Shown: piece by piece, positions 1 to 7,834 of the stretch
Position numbering within the stretch: position 1 is the first letter of the stretch
Layout of the letters: each line of letters begins with the position of its first letter
Source of the DNA: Bog-950 sp964631835
GTDB lineage: Bacteria; Bacteroidota; Bacteroidia; Chitinophagales; LD1
DNA: 64,000 bases
Assembly (NCBI GenBank): GCA_964631835.1
Contig: CAZWAD010000007.1
Location: forward strand, 69,312-133,311
Reading direction: 5' to 3'
The notes under the pieces: model-generated
What the model saw: only the letters and a program-made list of their open reading frames with translations
Database searches by the model: none
Told to the model about the DNA's origin: nothing
Position numbers and translations under genes: made by a program

Positions 1-450
1 CATCCTTCAACCCGCGAATGGCTTAAGTCAACCACATCGGGTTCGGGTTACACAAGTTTCAGTCCGGCTCAAACAGGTTCCTCATATACCCCGTTGTTTG
101 CTGCTGCAGGTACTTACTACGTGGTTTGCAAATCGGAAAATGCTGTGAATGATTTTGTTACTTCCCCTGAAGTTGTGGTTATTGTAGCTGCTCCGAGCGC
201 AGTTTCCGGAACAGGAAATGAACTCATAAAAGTGTACAGCCTTGCCGGAAATTTAGTAGTTGATTTATCGAAATTTTATCCGGCTTCAGCAGCCGTTGAG
301 TTGCTGACCCTCAGCGGACAACAAGTATTTACACACGATTTGAATTCCGGCTCCGTTAATACTATGGCTGTAAGTCTTCCGAAAACGATGTACATTTTCA
401 GGATTACAGCCGATGGAAGAGCCTATTCAGGAAAAATAAATATGGAGTAG
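1..450 (+). CDS. T9SS cargo protein, C-terminal part (5' end outside window)
   Basis: The frame is open from base 1, so the gene begins to the left of the window and only about 149 residues are visible. The first part has Ig-like or PKD-like character (a GTYYVVCKSEN strand typical of bacterial surface Ig folds). The last ~75 residues read as a T9SS type A sorting domain: a strand with KVYSLAGNLVVDLS, a LTLSGQQVF strand, then YIFRITADGRAYSGKI near the end. Such proteins cross the outer membrane through the type IX system and are cleaved or anchored at the surface. The function of the missing N-terminal part is unknown. The gene is convergent with the sigma factor gene to its right. Confidence 0.8.
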   Translation, partial: HPSTREWLKSTTSGSGYTSFSPAQTGSSYTPLFAAAGTYYVVCKSENAVNDFVTSPEVVVIVAAPSAVSGTGNELIKVYSLAGNLVVDLSKFYPASAAVELLTLSGQQVFTHDLNSGSVNTMAVSLPKTMYIFRITADGRAYSGKINME

Positions 451-485
451 GGGTTTGAAGTTCCTTAAGCGCACTTTTTTATTTG

Positions 486-1358
486 CTACCCGCCAAAATA
501 CTCTTTAAGGAGCTGGTAGTGACTGGATTTTTTGATGCGAATCAGCGCAGCATCTTTGATTTGGCGGATTCTTTCGCTTGATAAGTTAAGCTTGCGGCTG
601 ATTTCGTAAAGATTCATCTGCTCGTTGCCTCCAATACCGAAATACATACGCACCACTTCAGCCTGACTGGTATTCAACTCGGTCAGCAAAAACCTGATTT
701 CGTTTTTCAGCGATTGATGATGAGCCATATCATGGTCAGGTAGCTCGGCATTTGGGTTTTCGATAATATCCACCAGCGATTTTACTTCGTCTTTGGTTAT
801 TGGAGCGTCAATAGAAACCTGTTTAAGCTCCAATCCAAGAGCCGATTTTATTTCGTCCGAATCCAAATCGAGCACATGAGCCAGTTCATCAGCCGAAGGT
901 TCGCGCTCAAATTCCTGTTCAAGCTGCAGAAACGCCTTGCTGATTTTTCCGAGCGACTGAACACGGTGCCGGGGAAGGCGCACCATACGCGAATGTTCGG
1001 TAAGCGCTTGAATAATAGACTGGCGAATCCACCAAACCGCATATGAGATAAATTTGAAACCGCGGGTTTCATCAAAACGCTCAGCGGCTTTTAAGAGACC
1101 GAGGTTGCCTTCGCTGATTAAATCCGATAGGCTCAGCCCCTGTCCCTGATAATGTTTGGCAACCGATATTACAAACCGAAGGTTGGCGCTCACTAATTTT
1201 TCCAGCGCATTCATGTCTCCCTTCCTGATTTTCCTTATAAGATCATATTCTTCCTCCGGCTCTAAAAACCGGATTGACCGTATTTCTCTGAGGTAGAGGT
1301 GAAGTGAATCGCTGTCATGGTTGGTAAATGCCTCACTGTTTACTTTTAGTTTCCGCAC
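486..1358 (-). CDS. RNA polymerase sigma-70 factor, RpoD-like paralogue
   Basis: Sigma-70 of the short primary type found in Bacteroidota (290 residues). Region 1.2 (SLHLYLREI), region 2 (ANLRFVISVAKHYQGQGLS, then FKFISYAVWWIRQSIIQAL for -10 recognition and melting), region 3 (EREPSADELA) and region 4.2 (LSSERIRQIKDAALIRIKK) are all present. The GTG at 1358 is preferred because it yields MRKLKVNSEAFTNHDS, matching the usual start of the Bacteroidota housekeeping factor (MRQLKI...). A TTG at 1385 would add nine residues. Region 4.2 and the 3.0-3.1 segment (RLPRHRVQSLGKIS) differ from the familiar housekeeping sequence, so this is probably a second, alternative group-2-like factor. Whether another rpoD exists cannot be seen here. 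Confidence 0.88.
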   Translation of the reverse strand: MRKLKVNSEAFTNHDSDSLHLYLREIRSIRFLEPEEEYDLIRKIRKGDMNALEKLVSANLRFVISVAKHYQGQGLSLSDLISEGNLGLLKAAERFDETRGFKFISYAVWWIRQSIIQALTEHSRMVRLPRHRVQSLGKISKAFLQLEQEFEREPSADELAHVLDLDSDEIKSALGLELKQVSIDAPITKDEVKSLVDIIENPNAELPDHDMAHHQSLKNEIRFLLTELNTSQAEVVRMYFGIGGNEQMNLYEISRKLNLSSERIRQIKDAALIRIKKSSHYQLLKEYFGG

Positions 1359-1482
1359 AGGAAAGTGGTTTAAAATTTCTAACAAAATGGCGGAAGGTGT
1401 TCAGGCAGGTAATAATTCTCCGCGTTATGATAAAATAAAGCGTACTGTTAAAAAAGTCAAGGGGAAAAAGGAAGCGTGGATA

Positions 1483-2346
1483 TTAAACCTGCTTTTTGGG
1501 CACAGCAGGTGTTTTGGTTTCGTGGGCTAAAACAATGCCCTCCTGTTCAAAACGCTCCTTTACGCTCTTAAACAGGTCGCATTTCATATCAAAGGCATCC
1601 TCGTTGCTGCGGGTCCAGATGTAAGCGCGAAGGCGCACCCCGGTATTCTCCAGCCCCACAAATTTCACCGGAACAATGTCGGCATTCGCTGTCCTCTGTC
1701 CGTAACTTCTGCCATCCAGAATCAGAGGGTGTTTCATGGCTTCTTCACGCATAATTTCCATGGCGCGGTTGTGGTTGCTCTCGTAATTGATAATTACCTC
1801 GAAATGAAAAACCACACGCTTGTCCTTTATCGTTGAGTTGAGAATCTGCTCACGGCTAATGACCGAGTTGGGCACAACAATCCTGCGGTTTTCAATGCTC
1901 TTTAGTATCGTATGCCGTAATGTGATGTCCTCCACAACACCAACCTGGCTGTTGGAGAGCAGTTTGATATGGTCGCCCACGCTGAAAGGTTTGTAAATGA
2001 CAATAAAAATTCCGCTGATGATGTTGCTGAATGCCTCCTGCGAGGCAAAACCAAGGATGGCTGCAAAAATCCCCGCACTGGCAAACAAAGTTTTGCCAAT
2101 ACCTTTAAGCCCCGGAATACTCCAGAAAATAAAGAAAGTGGCAGTAAGGAAAACAATAAGACTAACCGCATTTTGCAGAAATGAATAGTTGGTAGGATTC
2201 ACATTCAACACCCGCGAGCTTTTGCGGATGTAACGTTTCAGAAGAACATTCAGCACCCTGCCAATAATGATGGCTACAACCAGAATGACAACCGGTGTAA
2301 TATAAGTTTCGAGCTTGCTGAAATTGGTGAGCAGGGTTAAAAACAT
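1483..2346 (-). CDS. Small-conductance mechanosensitive channel (MscS family)
   Basis: A 287-residue inner-membrane channel that would open under membrane tension and release solutes during osmotic downshock. Three hydrophobic segments lie at about residues 15-35, 60-80 and 88-110. The last holds the Gly/Ala-rich pore helix (ASAGIFAAILGFASQEAF) followed by the family's SGIFIVIYKPFSVGD turn. The cytoplasmic beta domain follows (VGVVEDITLRHTILKSIENR, VVPNSVI) and a C-terminal alpha/beta cage. ATG start at 2346. It lies upstream of the sigma factor gene on the same strand with a gap of about 120 bp, so read-through is possible but not shown. Confidence 0.93.
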   Translation of the reverse strand: MFLTLLTNFSKLETYITPVVILVVAIIIGRVLNVLLKRYIRKSSRVLNVNPTNYSFLQNAVSLIVFLTATFFIFWSIPGLKGIGKTLFASAGIFAAILGFASQEAFSNIISGIFIVIYKPFSVGDHIKLLSNSQVGVVEDITLRHTILKSIENRRIVVPNSVISREQILNSTIKDKRVVFHFEVIINYESNHNRAMEIMREEAMKHPLILDGRSYGQRTANADIVPVKFVGLENTGVRLRAYIWTRSNEDAFDMKCDLFKSVKERFEQEGIVLAHETKTPAVPKKQV

Positions 2347-2421
2347 AGCGCAATTTTACCCGATTATAACGCTAAAACAAAAGAAACATTTGCCTCGGGG
2401 CGACAGGCGTACTGTTTCAAT

Positions 2422-2523
2422 CTACTTTTTACCATACCGCTCCATGTGGGGCAGCACCACCACCCCGTCATTGAGCATAAACTGAAGACGGTAATAGTCA
2501 ATGTTATCTTCTATCCAGTGCAG
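2422..2523 (-). pseudogene. Orphan C-terminal gene fragment
   Basis: On the minus strand, 33 protein-like codons run into a TAG at 2424-2422. They read LHWIEDNIDYYRLQF, then MLNDGVVVLPHMERYGKK. Further upstream the same frame only reads the exact antisense of the neighbouring plus-strand fragment, so no N-terminal part exists. I do not recognise the parent family. It looks like the tail of a gene whose 5' portion was removed by deletion or an assembly join near 2515-2535. It could also be a chance reading frame. Confidence 0.4.
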
Positions 2524-2748
2524 TTTAATGATACGGAATGGGATGCTGCAACCAATGCAGTTATCTACATGGTGCTGGTATCTTCTCAGGCTGACTTTTC
2601 TAACGAGGAACTGGCAGGAGTTACTACCAAAACTCAGAAAGAACTGGGCGATTACGGTGTAGGTCAGCAGAAATGGGTGAGAATTGTTCCGCTGGGGCGC
2701 GAGTTCCCGGGAACCAAATCGGCACCAGCGTCAATTATTGTGAGATAG
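2520..2748 (+). pseudogene. Orphan C-terminal gene fragment
   Basis: About 75 codons that look truly coding on the plus strand, from around QFNDTEWDAATNAVIY through LVSSQADFSNEELAGVTTK to a C-terminus GTKSAPASIIVR and TAG. The frame stays open back to a GTG at 2446, but those 25 codons (starting GQHHHPVIEHK) are simply the antisense of the minus-strand fragment and are not believable protein. No family recognised. With its neighbour it forms two gene tails pointing away from each other with no 5' ends between, as expected if a deletion removed the divergent starts of two genes. Confidence 0.45.
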
Positions 2749-2845
2749 AAATGTGTGTATGGATTGTGAAATGAAATACGTTGTAAAAAATGATTCAATA
2801 TCATGAAAAGATAAGTTCCTTTGAACTTACGAAAACCACTAAATG

Positions 2846-2880
2846 AAAAGTCCAGCCATATTGGCGGGACTTTTCTGTTT
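2846..2880. terminator. Hairpin terminator
   Basis: Inverted repeat AAAAGTCC-a-GCC / GGC-g-GGACTTTT with a five-base loop (ATATT), arms 2846-2857 and 2863-2874, followed on the plus strand by CTGTTTTT. It would end plus-strand transcription from the 2520-2748 fragment. Because the arms are A/T-bounded on both sides, it could also serve the oxidoreductase gene on the minus strand. Confidence 0.65.
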
Positions 2881-2892
2881 TTGGGGAAACAG

Positions 2893-3891
2893 CTACTTCT
2901 TTACCACCAACTGGGCGTTAATCTTATCAAGAATCTGGTGAGCCAGATGCATGGCATTGTAACCATCGGGCACACTTACCGGCACCGGCTTGTTTTGTGT
3001 GATGGACTTATGGAATAACTCCAGTTCCAATTGAATGGCGTTTACGTCTTTTTTTTCAGCGGTTTCGTAGGTAATAAATTTTTTCGTGTTATCGGGCAGG
3101 TCAATTTCAAAGTGGTTGGTTTCGCCATTGGCAGATGGCATTTCATCTTCAATGCGGAAGAGGTCGCTTTTTTTCTTAAGAAAATCCATGCTGATATAAG
3201 CCCCCGGCTGAAAAATCCGCATCTTGCGCATGCTCTTTACCGAAATACGGCTGGCAGTCATATTCACCACACAGCCATTGTCGAATTCCAGCCGCGCATT
3301 GGCAATGTCGGGGCTCTTGCTCAGGATTGCCACACCGCTGCTGCTTATTTTTTTTACGTTACCTTTCACTATGCTCAGCACTATATCAATATCGTGAATC
3401 ATCAGGTCGAGGACAACCGATACATCGGTTCCGCGCGGGTTAAATTCCGCCAGCCTGTGCACCTCGATAAAAAGAGGATTGACAATTTTATTCTCTAAAC
3501 CAAGCAGCGCGGGATTAAAGCGCTCTACATGCCCCACCATGGCTTTTACTCTTGCCTCTTCAACCAGGGAAACCAACTGCTTTGCTTCTTTCAGGCTTCC
3601 GGTCATAGGCTTTTCAATGAAGATATGCTTGCCCTTTTTTACAGCATCGTGTGCAATCTGGAAATGAGTAGTAGTGGGCGATACAATATCAATGGCATCG
3701 CAGGCGGCAATCAGTTTTTGTGGCGAATCGAACCGCTCTATGCCGAATTCATCTATACATTTCTGCGAGTTCTTATCATCCGGGTCATAAAAACCTGCAA
3801 TTTCATAACCGGCAATTTCTTTGAGAAGCTTAACGTGAATTTTTCCGAGATGACCGACACCGAAAATCCCGATGCGAACCTTTTTTGCCAT
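2893..3891 (-). CDS. Gfo/Idh/MocA-family NAD(P)-dependent oxidoreductase
   Basis: 332 residues with an N-terminal Rossmann fold (RIGIFGVGHLGKIHVKLL at residues 5-22) and the family's EKP catalytic signature (HIFIEKPMTGSLKEA, near residue 95). The C-terminal alpha/beta substrate domain contains VLDLMIHDIDIVLSI, where the His-Asp pair is the usual catalytic site. Members oxidise or reduce sugars, inositols or related polyols, often nucleotide-sugar precursors of envelope glycans. The substrate cannot be told from sequence. Neighbours give no pathway context. The start ATG lies only four bases after a good -7 box. Confidence 0.92.
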   Translation of the reverse strand: MAKKVRIGIFGVGHLGKIHVKLLKEIAGYEIAGFYDPDDKNSQKCIDEFGIERFDSPQKLIAACDAIDIVSPTTTHFQIAHDAVKKGKHIFIEKPMTGSLKEAKQLVSLVEEARVKAMVGHVERFNPALLGLENKIVNPLFIEVHRLAEFNPRGTDVSVVLDLMIHDIDIVLSIVKGNVKKISSSGVAILSKSPDIANARLEFDNGCVVNMTASRISVKSMRKMRIFQPGAYISMDFLKKKSDLFRIEDEMPSANGETNHFEIDLPDNTKKFITYETAEKKDVNAIQLELELFHKSITQNKPVPVSVPDGYNAMHLAHQILDKINAQLVVKK

Positions 3892-3895
3892 TAGG

Positions 3896-3903
3896 CGAAT
3901 ATA
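3896..3903 (-). promoter_or_regulatory. Putative -7 box, leaderless start of the oxidoreductase
   Basis: The minus strand reads TATATTCG, one mismatch from the Bacteroidota -7 consensus TAnnTTTG, followed by CCTA and the ATG at 3891. I see no clear TTTG at the -33 position. If used, transcription would start at or beside the ATG. Confidence 0.4.
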
Positions 3904-3997
3904 TGCGTTTGGGAAAAGTGAGCGCTGTACTAATAGCTCATTTTTGCAAACAAAATTGTGGACTGAACGGAGAAATAGCCGTCTCTTTTTAGGTTAG

Positions 3998-4022
3998 TGT
4001 CACGCTGAGCTTGTCGAAGCGC
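3998..4022. repeat. Dispersed repeat fragment (CTGAGCTTGTCGAAG type)
   Basis: The string TGTCACGCTGAGCTTGTCG followed by AAGCGC matches a very widespread intergenic repeat half-element of bacterial genomes. Only one copy or half is present here, just upstream of the dinB promoter. A related, more complete stem-loop element lies at 50239-50326. Confidence 0.5.
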
Positions 4023-4031
4023 TTTACACTA

Positions 4032-4060
4032 TTGAACCTAAATACCTTCTTATATCTTTG
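4032..4060 (+). promoter_or_regulatory. Putative promoter of dinB
   Basis: TTG at 4032-4034, an 18-bp spacer, then TATCTTTG at 4053-4060, a perfect TAnnTTTG -7 box. The ATG is at 4068, seven bases after the box, so the mRNA would have little or no leader. No LexA-like palindrome was recognised around it. Confidence 0.6.
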
Positions 4061-4067
4061 ACAACTC

Positions 4068-5297
4068 ATGCAAACGCTAATTCTCCACCTTGACCTCGAT
4101 TCGTTTTTTGTGTCGGTAGAGCGGCTCTTTGACCGCGGTTTAATCGGCAAACCGGTGATTGTGGGTGGAACGAGCACGCGGGGAGTGGTATCTTCGTGTA
4201 GTTACGAGGCACGGCAGTTTGGAATTCACAGCGCCATGCCTACCGTTAAAGCAAAAAGACTTTGTCCCCATGCTATTTTCCTGTGGGGAAGGCATGAGGA
4301 GTATAGCCGTTATTCAAAAATGGTGACAGATATTATTGCTGCGCGCGCTCCGTTGTTCGAGAAAGCTTCGGTGGATGAGTTTTACATTGACCTCACCGGC
4401 ATGGATAGATATTTTGGTGCGTATAAATGGAGCAGTGAGTTACGGCAGGAGATTATCAGCAAAACCAAACTTCCTATTTCCTGGGGGCTTTCCATCAACA
4501 AAATGCTGGCGAAGATGGCTACCAACGAGGCCAAACCGAACGGGCAATACATGATTGAATTGGGAAGGGAACAGGAATTCCTCGACCCGAAACCGGTAGG
4601 GAAAATTCCCTTTTGCGGTGAAAAGACCGAAAAGTTTCTGAACGAAAAAGGAATAAAAACCATTTACGATTTGCGGCAGTTTTCGAAAGAGGCTTTGTAT
4701 GAATGGTTGGGTAAACACGGAACGGATTTATGGGAGCGTGCACATGGAAGAGCCACCACCGCAATTCATGCCTATCATGAGCCTAAAAGCATGAGCAGCG
4801 AAAGAACTTTCGACAAGGATTCTGATGATGCCGATTGGCTGAAAAAAATTATTATTTCTCTCATTGAAAAACTGGCATTTGAATTACGCGAGGAGAAAAA
4901 AAACACTAAATGTGTAGCCGTTAAAATCCGGTACAGCGATTTTTCGACTCACACCAAACAACTTGCTATTCCGGTTACCTCCAATTCAAAAGTGTTGATG
5001 GAAAAAGCGCTGCATTTGTTCGATGTGATTTATGAAACGGGAAGAAAGGTGAGGCTTGTGGGCGTAAAGTTTTCAGATTTGGAGGACGGTAATTATCAAA
5101 TCAACCTGTTTGACGACCGCGAAAAAGATATTCTGCTTTACAAAGCTATTGACGAAATGAAAACCAAGCACGGCAGCGGTAAAATTACTCTGGCACAGAA
5201 CCTCAACCCGGAGAAGATGACGCAACACGATTCACGTGCCGCGCTTCACAAAGTGGCTAAACGTGAAAAGACTACACCCAAAAACAAGCAAGGTTAA
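4068..5297 (+). CDS. dinB: DNA polymerase IV (Y-family translesion polymerase)
   Basis: A 409-residue error-prone polymerase that extends past lesions. The palm begins ILHLDLDSFFVSVERL (metal-binding Asp near residue 9). The little-finger-facing ASVDEFYIDLTGMDRYFG carries the catalytic SxDE pair. WGLSINKMLAKMATNEAKP is the family's helix-hairpin lead-in and GIKTIYDLRQ the HhH motif. Near the C-terminus QINLF (about residue 344) fits the QxxLF beta-clamp binding motif and is followed by a ~60-residue basic tail. Length is somewhat above E. coli Pol IV. It stands alone with its own promoter. A UmuC-type assignment is less likely because no UmuD partner is present. Confidence 0.93.
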   Translation: MQTLILHLDLDSFFVSVERLFDRGLIGKPVIVGGTSTRGVVSSCSYEARQFGIHSAMPTVKAKRLCPHAIFLWGRHEEYSRYSKMVTDIIAARAPLFEKASVDEFYIDLTGMDRYFGAYKWSSELRQEIISKTKLPISWGLSINKMLAKMATNEAKPNGQYMIELGREQEFLDPKPVGKIPFCGEKTEKFLNEKGIKTIYDLRQFSKEALYEWLGKHGTDLWERAHGRATTAIHAYHEPKSMSSERTFDKDSDDADWLKKIIISLIEKLAFELREEKKNTKCVAVKIRYSDFSTHTKQLAIPVTSNSKVLMEKALHLFDVIYETGRKVRLVGVKFSDLEDGNYQINLFDDREKDILLYKAIDEMKTKHGSGKITLAQNLNPEKMTQHDSRAALHKVAKREKTTPKNKQG

Positions 5298-5319
5298 TTG
5301 TGGAATTTGAAAATCGCTG

Positions 5320-6414
5320 ATGAAAAATATCTTCGTGCATCAAAAATTAAGATTCCTGGTTAAAACATCTTTTTTCATTTCTCTTTTGTGTATTCAGGTT
5401 TCTGTATTCGGAAATTATTCAGGTGAAGATATGCTGGGTATTCTTGACTCTGAGACCAGTTCCCAAGCGTTTAAAAACTTTAAGCAGTATTGGAGCCTGG
5501 ATAAAGATTTCGCTTGTCCTAAAAACGGAATTAAAGTTTTTGTGAACAGCGTTAGCAACAAGGTAGAAGGCCTTTTGCTTACGGGGGAAGGTTTTCAGCT
5601 TAACGGTAAAATCTTCAATGGTTTTTCGGCCTCTTTGCCGCTTGGAATTCTATGGGATGATGATGTATCCTTTTTAAAGGAAAAACTTGCTGAAGGGCAA
5701 AAACTGGCGGGAAGGAATACTTTGAAATTTTATAATGGAGGATGTGCAGTTGAAGTGTCATTTAACAACACGGACCTCAGTGAAATATCAGCGGTTAAAT
5801 TTTATCTTGAAGTAAAAAAGAACCGGGTTACTGAAGAGCCTGTTGCTGTTCAAAAAGAGCCGGCAGTAAAAGCCAAGCTTGCAGAAAAGAGAAAGCAGTT
5901 TGAAGAAATACCATTTACAGTTACAAATACCAAAACTTTAAGCCGGGAGATAAACGGTAAAACAACGTCTTTCAAACAAGCGGTATTGAATGTGTTCGAT
6001 GCTTACCACGAATCAGCATTCAGTTCTATAAAAGGAGATGCGCGCAAATCGAAAAATTTGTGGAACTATAAGTTTACATACTCAACGAAGCTGAAAATTC
6101 CGGGAGAGAAGTTCAATATGCTTTACAGTTTTCCGTTTATCAACTCTCCGCTCGATTTTGTTTCGGTAATAAAGGAGTCGGATGAATTTGACGGCTCAAT
6201 AGAATCAGCTTACAGAAACTTCGAGAAAAAACTGACAGAGAATTTTCCGGCAGAAGAAGGCTGGGTTTCTTCCTGTATTTATAACAAGGAATCCAAGCGG
6301 CTGCCCAATCTGGAATTCAGAAATGACAAATACGGTGCGGTTATTCTGGATTACTCCAGGAACCCTAACGGTAAGCATGTCGTTTATCTGCGCTTTCTAT
6401 TGTTTTCCAGCTAA
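5320..6414 (+). CDS. Exported protein of unknown function
   Basis: 364 residues with a clear signal peptide (basic start, then FLVKTSFFISLLCIQVSVFG, cleavage probably near residue 31). I do not recognise a family. The N-terminal half (residues ~35-165) is rich in beta-type sequence with a Cys at DFACPKNG and another at NGGCAVEVSF. A Lys/Glu-rich linker (~170-195) separates it from a C-terminal half with SFINSPLDF-like and aromatic stretches ending VVYLRFLLFSS. There is no T9SS tail, so it is probably periplasmic. It starts 22 bp after dinB and may be co-transcribed, but no functional link is evident. Confidence 0.75.
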   Translation: MKNIFVHQKLRFLVKTSFFISLLCIQVSVFGNYSGEDMLGILDSETSSQAFKNFKQYWSLDKDFACPKNGIKVFVNSVSNKVEGLLLTGEGFQLNGKIFNGFSASLPLGILWDDDVSFLKEKLAEGQKLAGRNTLKFYNGGCAVEVSFNNTDLSEISAVKFYLEVKKNRVTEEPVAVQKEPAVKAKLAEKRKQFEEIPFTVTNTKTLSREINGKTTSFKQAVLNVFDAYHESAFSSIKGDARKSKNLWNYKFTYSTKLKIPGEKFNMLYSFPFINSPLDFVSVIKESDEFDGSIESAYRNFEKKLTENFPAEEGWVSSCIYNKESKRLPNLEFRNDKYGAVILDYSRNPNGKHVVYLRFLLFSS

Positions 6415-6417
6415 TAC

Positions 6418-7776
6418 TCAGCGCAATTCGGTTTTCGTTGTGGTGTAGAAATTTTTCATGCATTTATCTGCCCACCAGGTTGTATCACCTTTCACATCCA
6501 CTATCTGAAAAATTTCCGGAATAGATGTGAGTTGTGGTATAGGAAATTCCGGGTTAAGAATAATTGTTTTTTGACGCTCTTTAAAAGCAGTTTGGTAGGT
6601 GGCAAAATTGTTTTTCCTGAAGCCGGAAACAATTTTCAAGCTATTACCCGAAAAACACATGAAAAGGATGCCAATGATTAAAAGAAGGAGACGGATTTTT
6701 TCATCTTTCAGGAAAGTGAGTTTTTGATAAAGAGAAAATTTATGTGAAACGGAAATCAGAAACAAAACCCATAACAAAATGAAAAAGAAAAAAACAAAAT
6801 TGATGGTACGATGCTGACCTAAGACTCCGGTAGCAAAATAAGGAAGGAAAGAACCGGAGAAAACAACCAAAATCAAAAAAGCAAAAATGAGTTTGTAATC
6901 TATCTGCTGAAGGAATTTGTTTTGGATTTTATCCGCTTGCGAAACCACCACTAAGCTTAATGCCCAAAATGAAATAGAGTAACTCCAGTTTCCGGTGAAA
7001 CGAATGGTTTGCAGAGAAGAATAATATAGCGAATGAAAAAAGTCGTGGCTTTCGGTAAATGCATTCCCTCTTACCAGATTTCCAGGTGAGAAAAAAACAA
7101 ATGCCGATGAGATTAATGCTACACCAAAATGAATGAAAGCTGCTTTTCCCCTTGCCCCGGTGTAAAATACAAGCATACATAAATAAAGCAGCGGAATTAG
7201 CAGAGCCGCATTTTCGTTGAAGCCGATTGAAGCTATCAGTAGTAAGAAAGAAAACAGTGTGAAGAATGTTTTACGCTTCCCATTTGCTGAAAATAATTTG
7301 AAGAAAAACAAAAGCTGAAGAATCAAACAGATGTTGCCGAAGTGATAATTGACAATTCCTATATACCAGTAAACTCCCTCGGTAATATTAGGCATGTAGT
7401 TTAGATAGAAAAGAGTCAGTAAAAGGGAAACAGTCATAGCAACAAGCCCTTTCACTTCAGGAAAAACTTCACCGATAAAAATGTAAATTGAAAGAGGAGT
7501 TATTAGCAAGGCGAAAACGAAAACCAGCCTGTAGCAAAGAAGTTTGCCGGTAAGCAGAGGGTGAAACTGCACAAGGATATCCGATGTGAATCTTCCGTTC
7601 CAATACAAGTATTGGTCGAGGAATTTTTGGATAAACGTAATTTTTTCAGAAGCGGTCCAGCCAAAGCAAAAATCATCGGCAAAAGGCAGTGCATAAAAAC
7701 AAATAATGAAATAAGGCAGGAGTGCGAGAAATAAAACAGACAAGATAAAAAAGTAACTCCACCGGTTATACTTCAT
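6418..7776 (-). CDS. Polytopic membrane protein, DUF6056-like
   Basis: 452 residues with about ten to twelve hydrophobic segments. The N-terminal loop after the first segment carries ALPFADDFCFGW and, shortly after, YWNGRFTSD. Paired acidic residues plus W-N-G-R-F resemble the DUF6056/GT-C-like families of sugar-lipid membrane enzymes, but the family assignment is tentative. The ATG at 7776 (MKYNRWSYFF) is preferred over an in-frame start at 7812, because the latter would place the first codons inside the metK terminator hairpin. The C-terminal ~60 residues are soluble. It is convergent with the 5320-6414 gene, with only three bases between stops. Confidence 0.78.
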   Translation of the reverse strand: MKYNRWSYFFILSVLFLALLPYFIICFYALPFADDFCFGWTASEKITFIQKFLDQYLYWNGRFTSDILVQFHPLLTGKLLCYRLVFVFALLITPLSIYIFIGEVFPEVKGLVAMTVSLLLTLFYLNYMPNITEGVYWYIGIVNYHFGNICLILQLLFFFKLFSANGKRKTFFTLFSFLLLIASIGFNENAALLIPLLYLCMLVFYTGARGKAAFIHFGVALISSAFVFFSPGNLVRGNAFTESHDFFHSLYYSSLQTIRFTGNWSYSISFWALSLVVVSQADKIQNKFLQQIDYKLIFAFLILVVFSGSFLPYFATGVLGQHRTINFVFFFFILLWVLFLISVSHKFSLYQKLTFLKDEKIRLLLLIIGILFMCFSGNSLKIVSGFRKNNFATYQTAFKERQKTIILNPEFPIPQLTSIPEIFQIVDVKGDTTWWADKCMKNFYTTTKTELR

Positions 7777-7808
7777 AAAAAACAAAAGGGGCGATTGAAA
7801 TCGCCCCT
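7777..7808 (-). terminator. Intrinsic terminator downstream of metK
   Basis: Perfect 9-bp stem (AGGGGCGAT at 7787-7795, ATCGCCCCT at 7800-7808) with a TGAA loop. On the minus strand it is followed by TTTTGTTTTTTAT. It sits between the metK stop and the ATG at 7776 of the next minus-strand gene, which begins immediately after the T-run. Confidence 0.85.
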
Positions 7809-7834
7809 GCAAAGTATAAATTAGAATTAAGAAA

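Noticed and set aside
2446..2519. N-terminal part of the plus-strand frame (GQHHHPVIEHK...)
   Set aside because: It is the exact antisense of the minus-strand fragment and unlikely as protein. Only the part from ~2520 looks coding.
7777..7812. Upstream start of the DUF6056-like protein at 7812
   Set aside because: Its codons would lie inside the metK terminator. The ATG at 7776 directly after the T-run gives a normal membrane-protein start.
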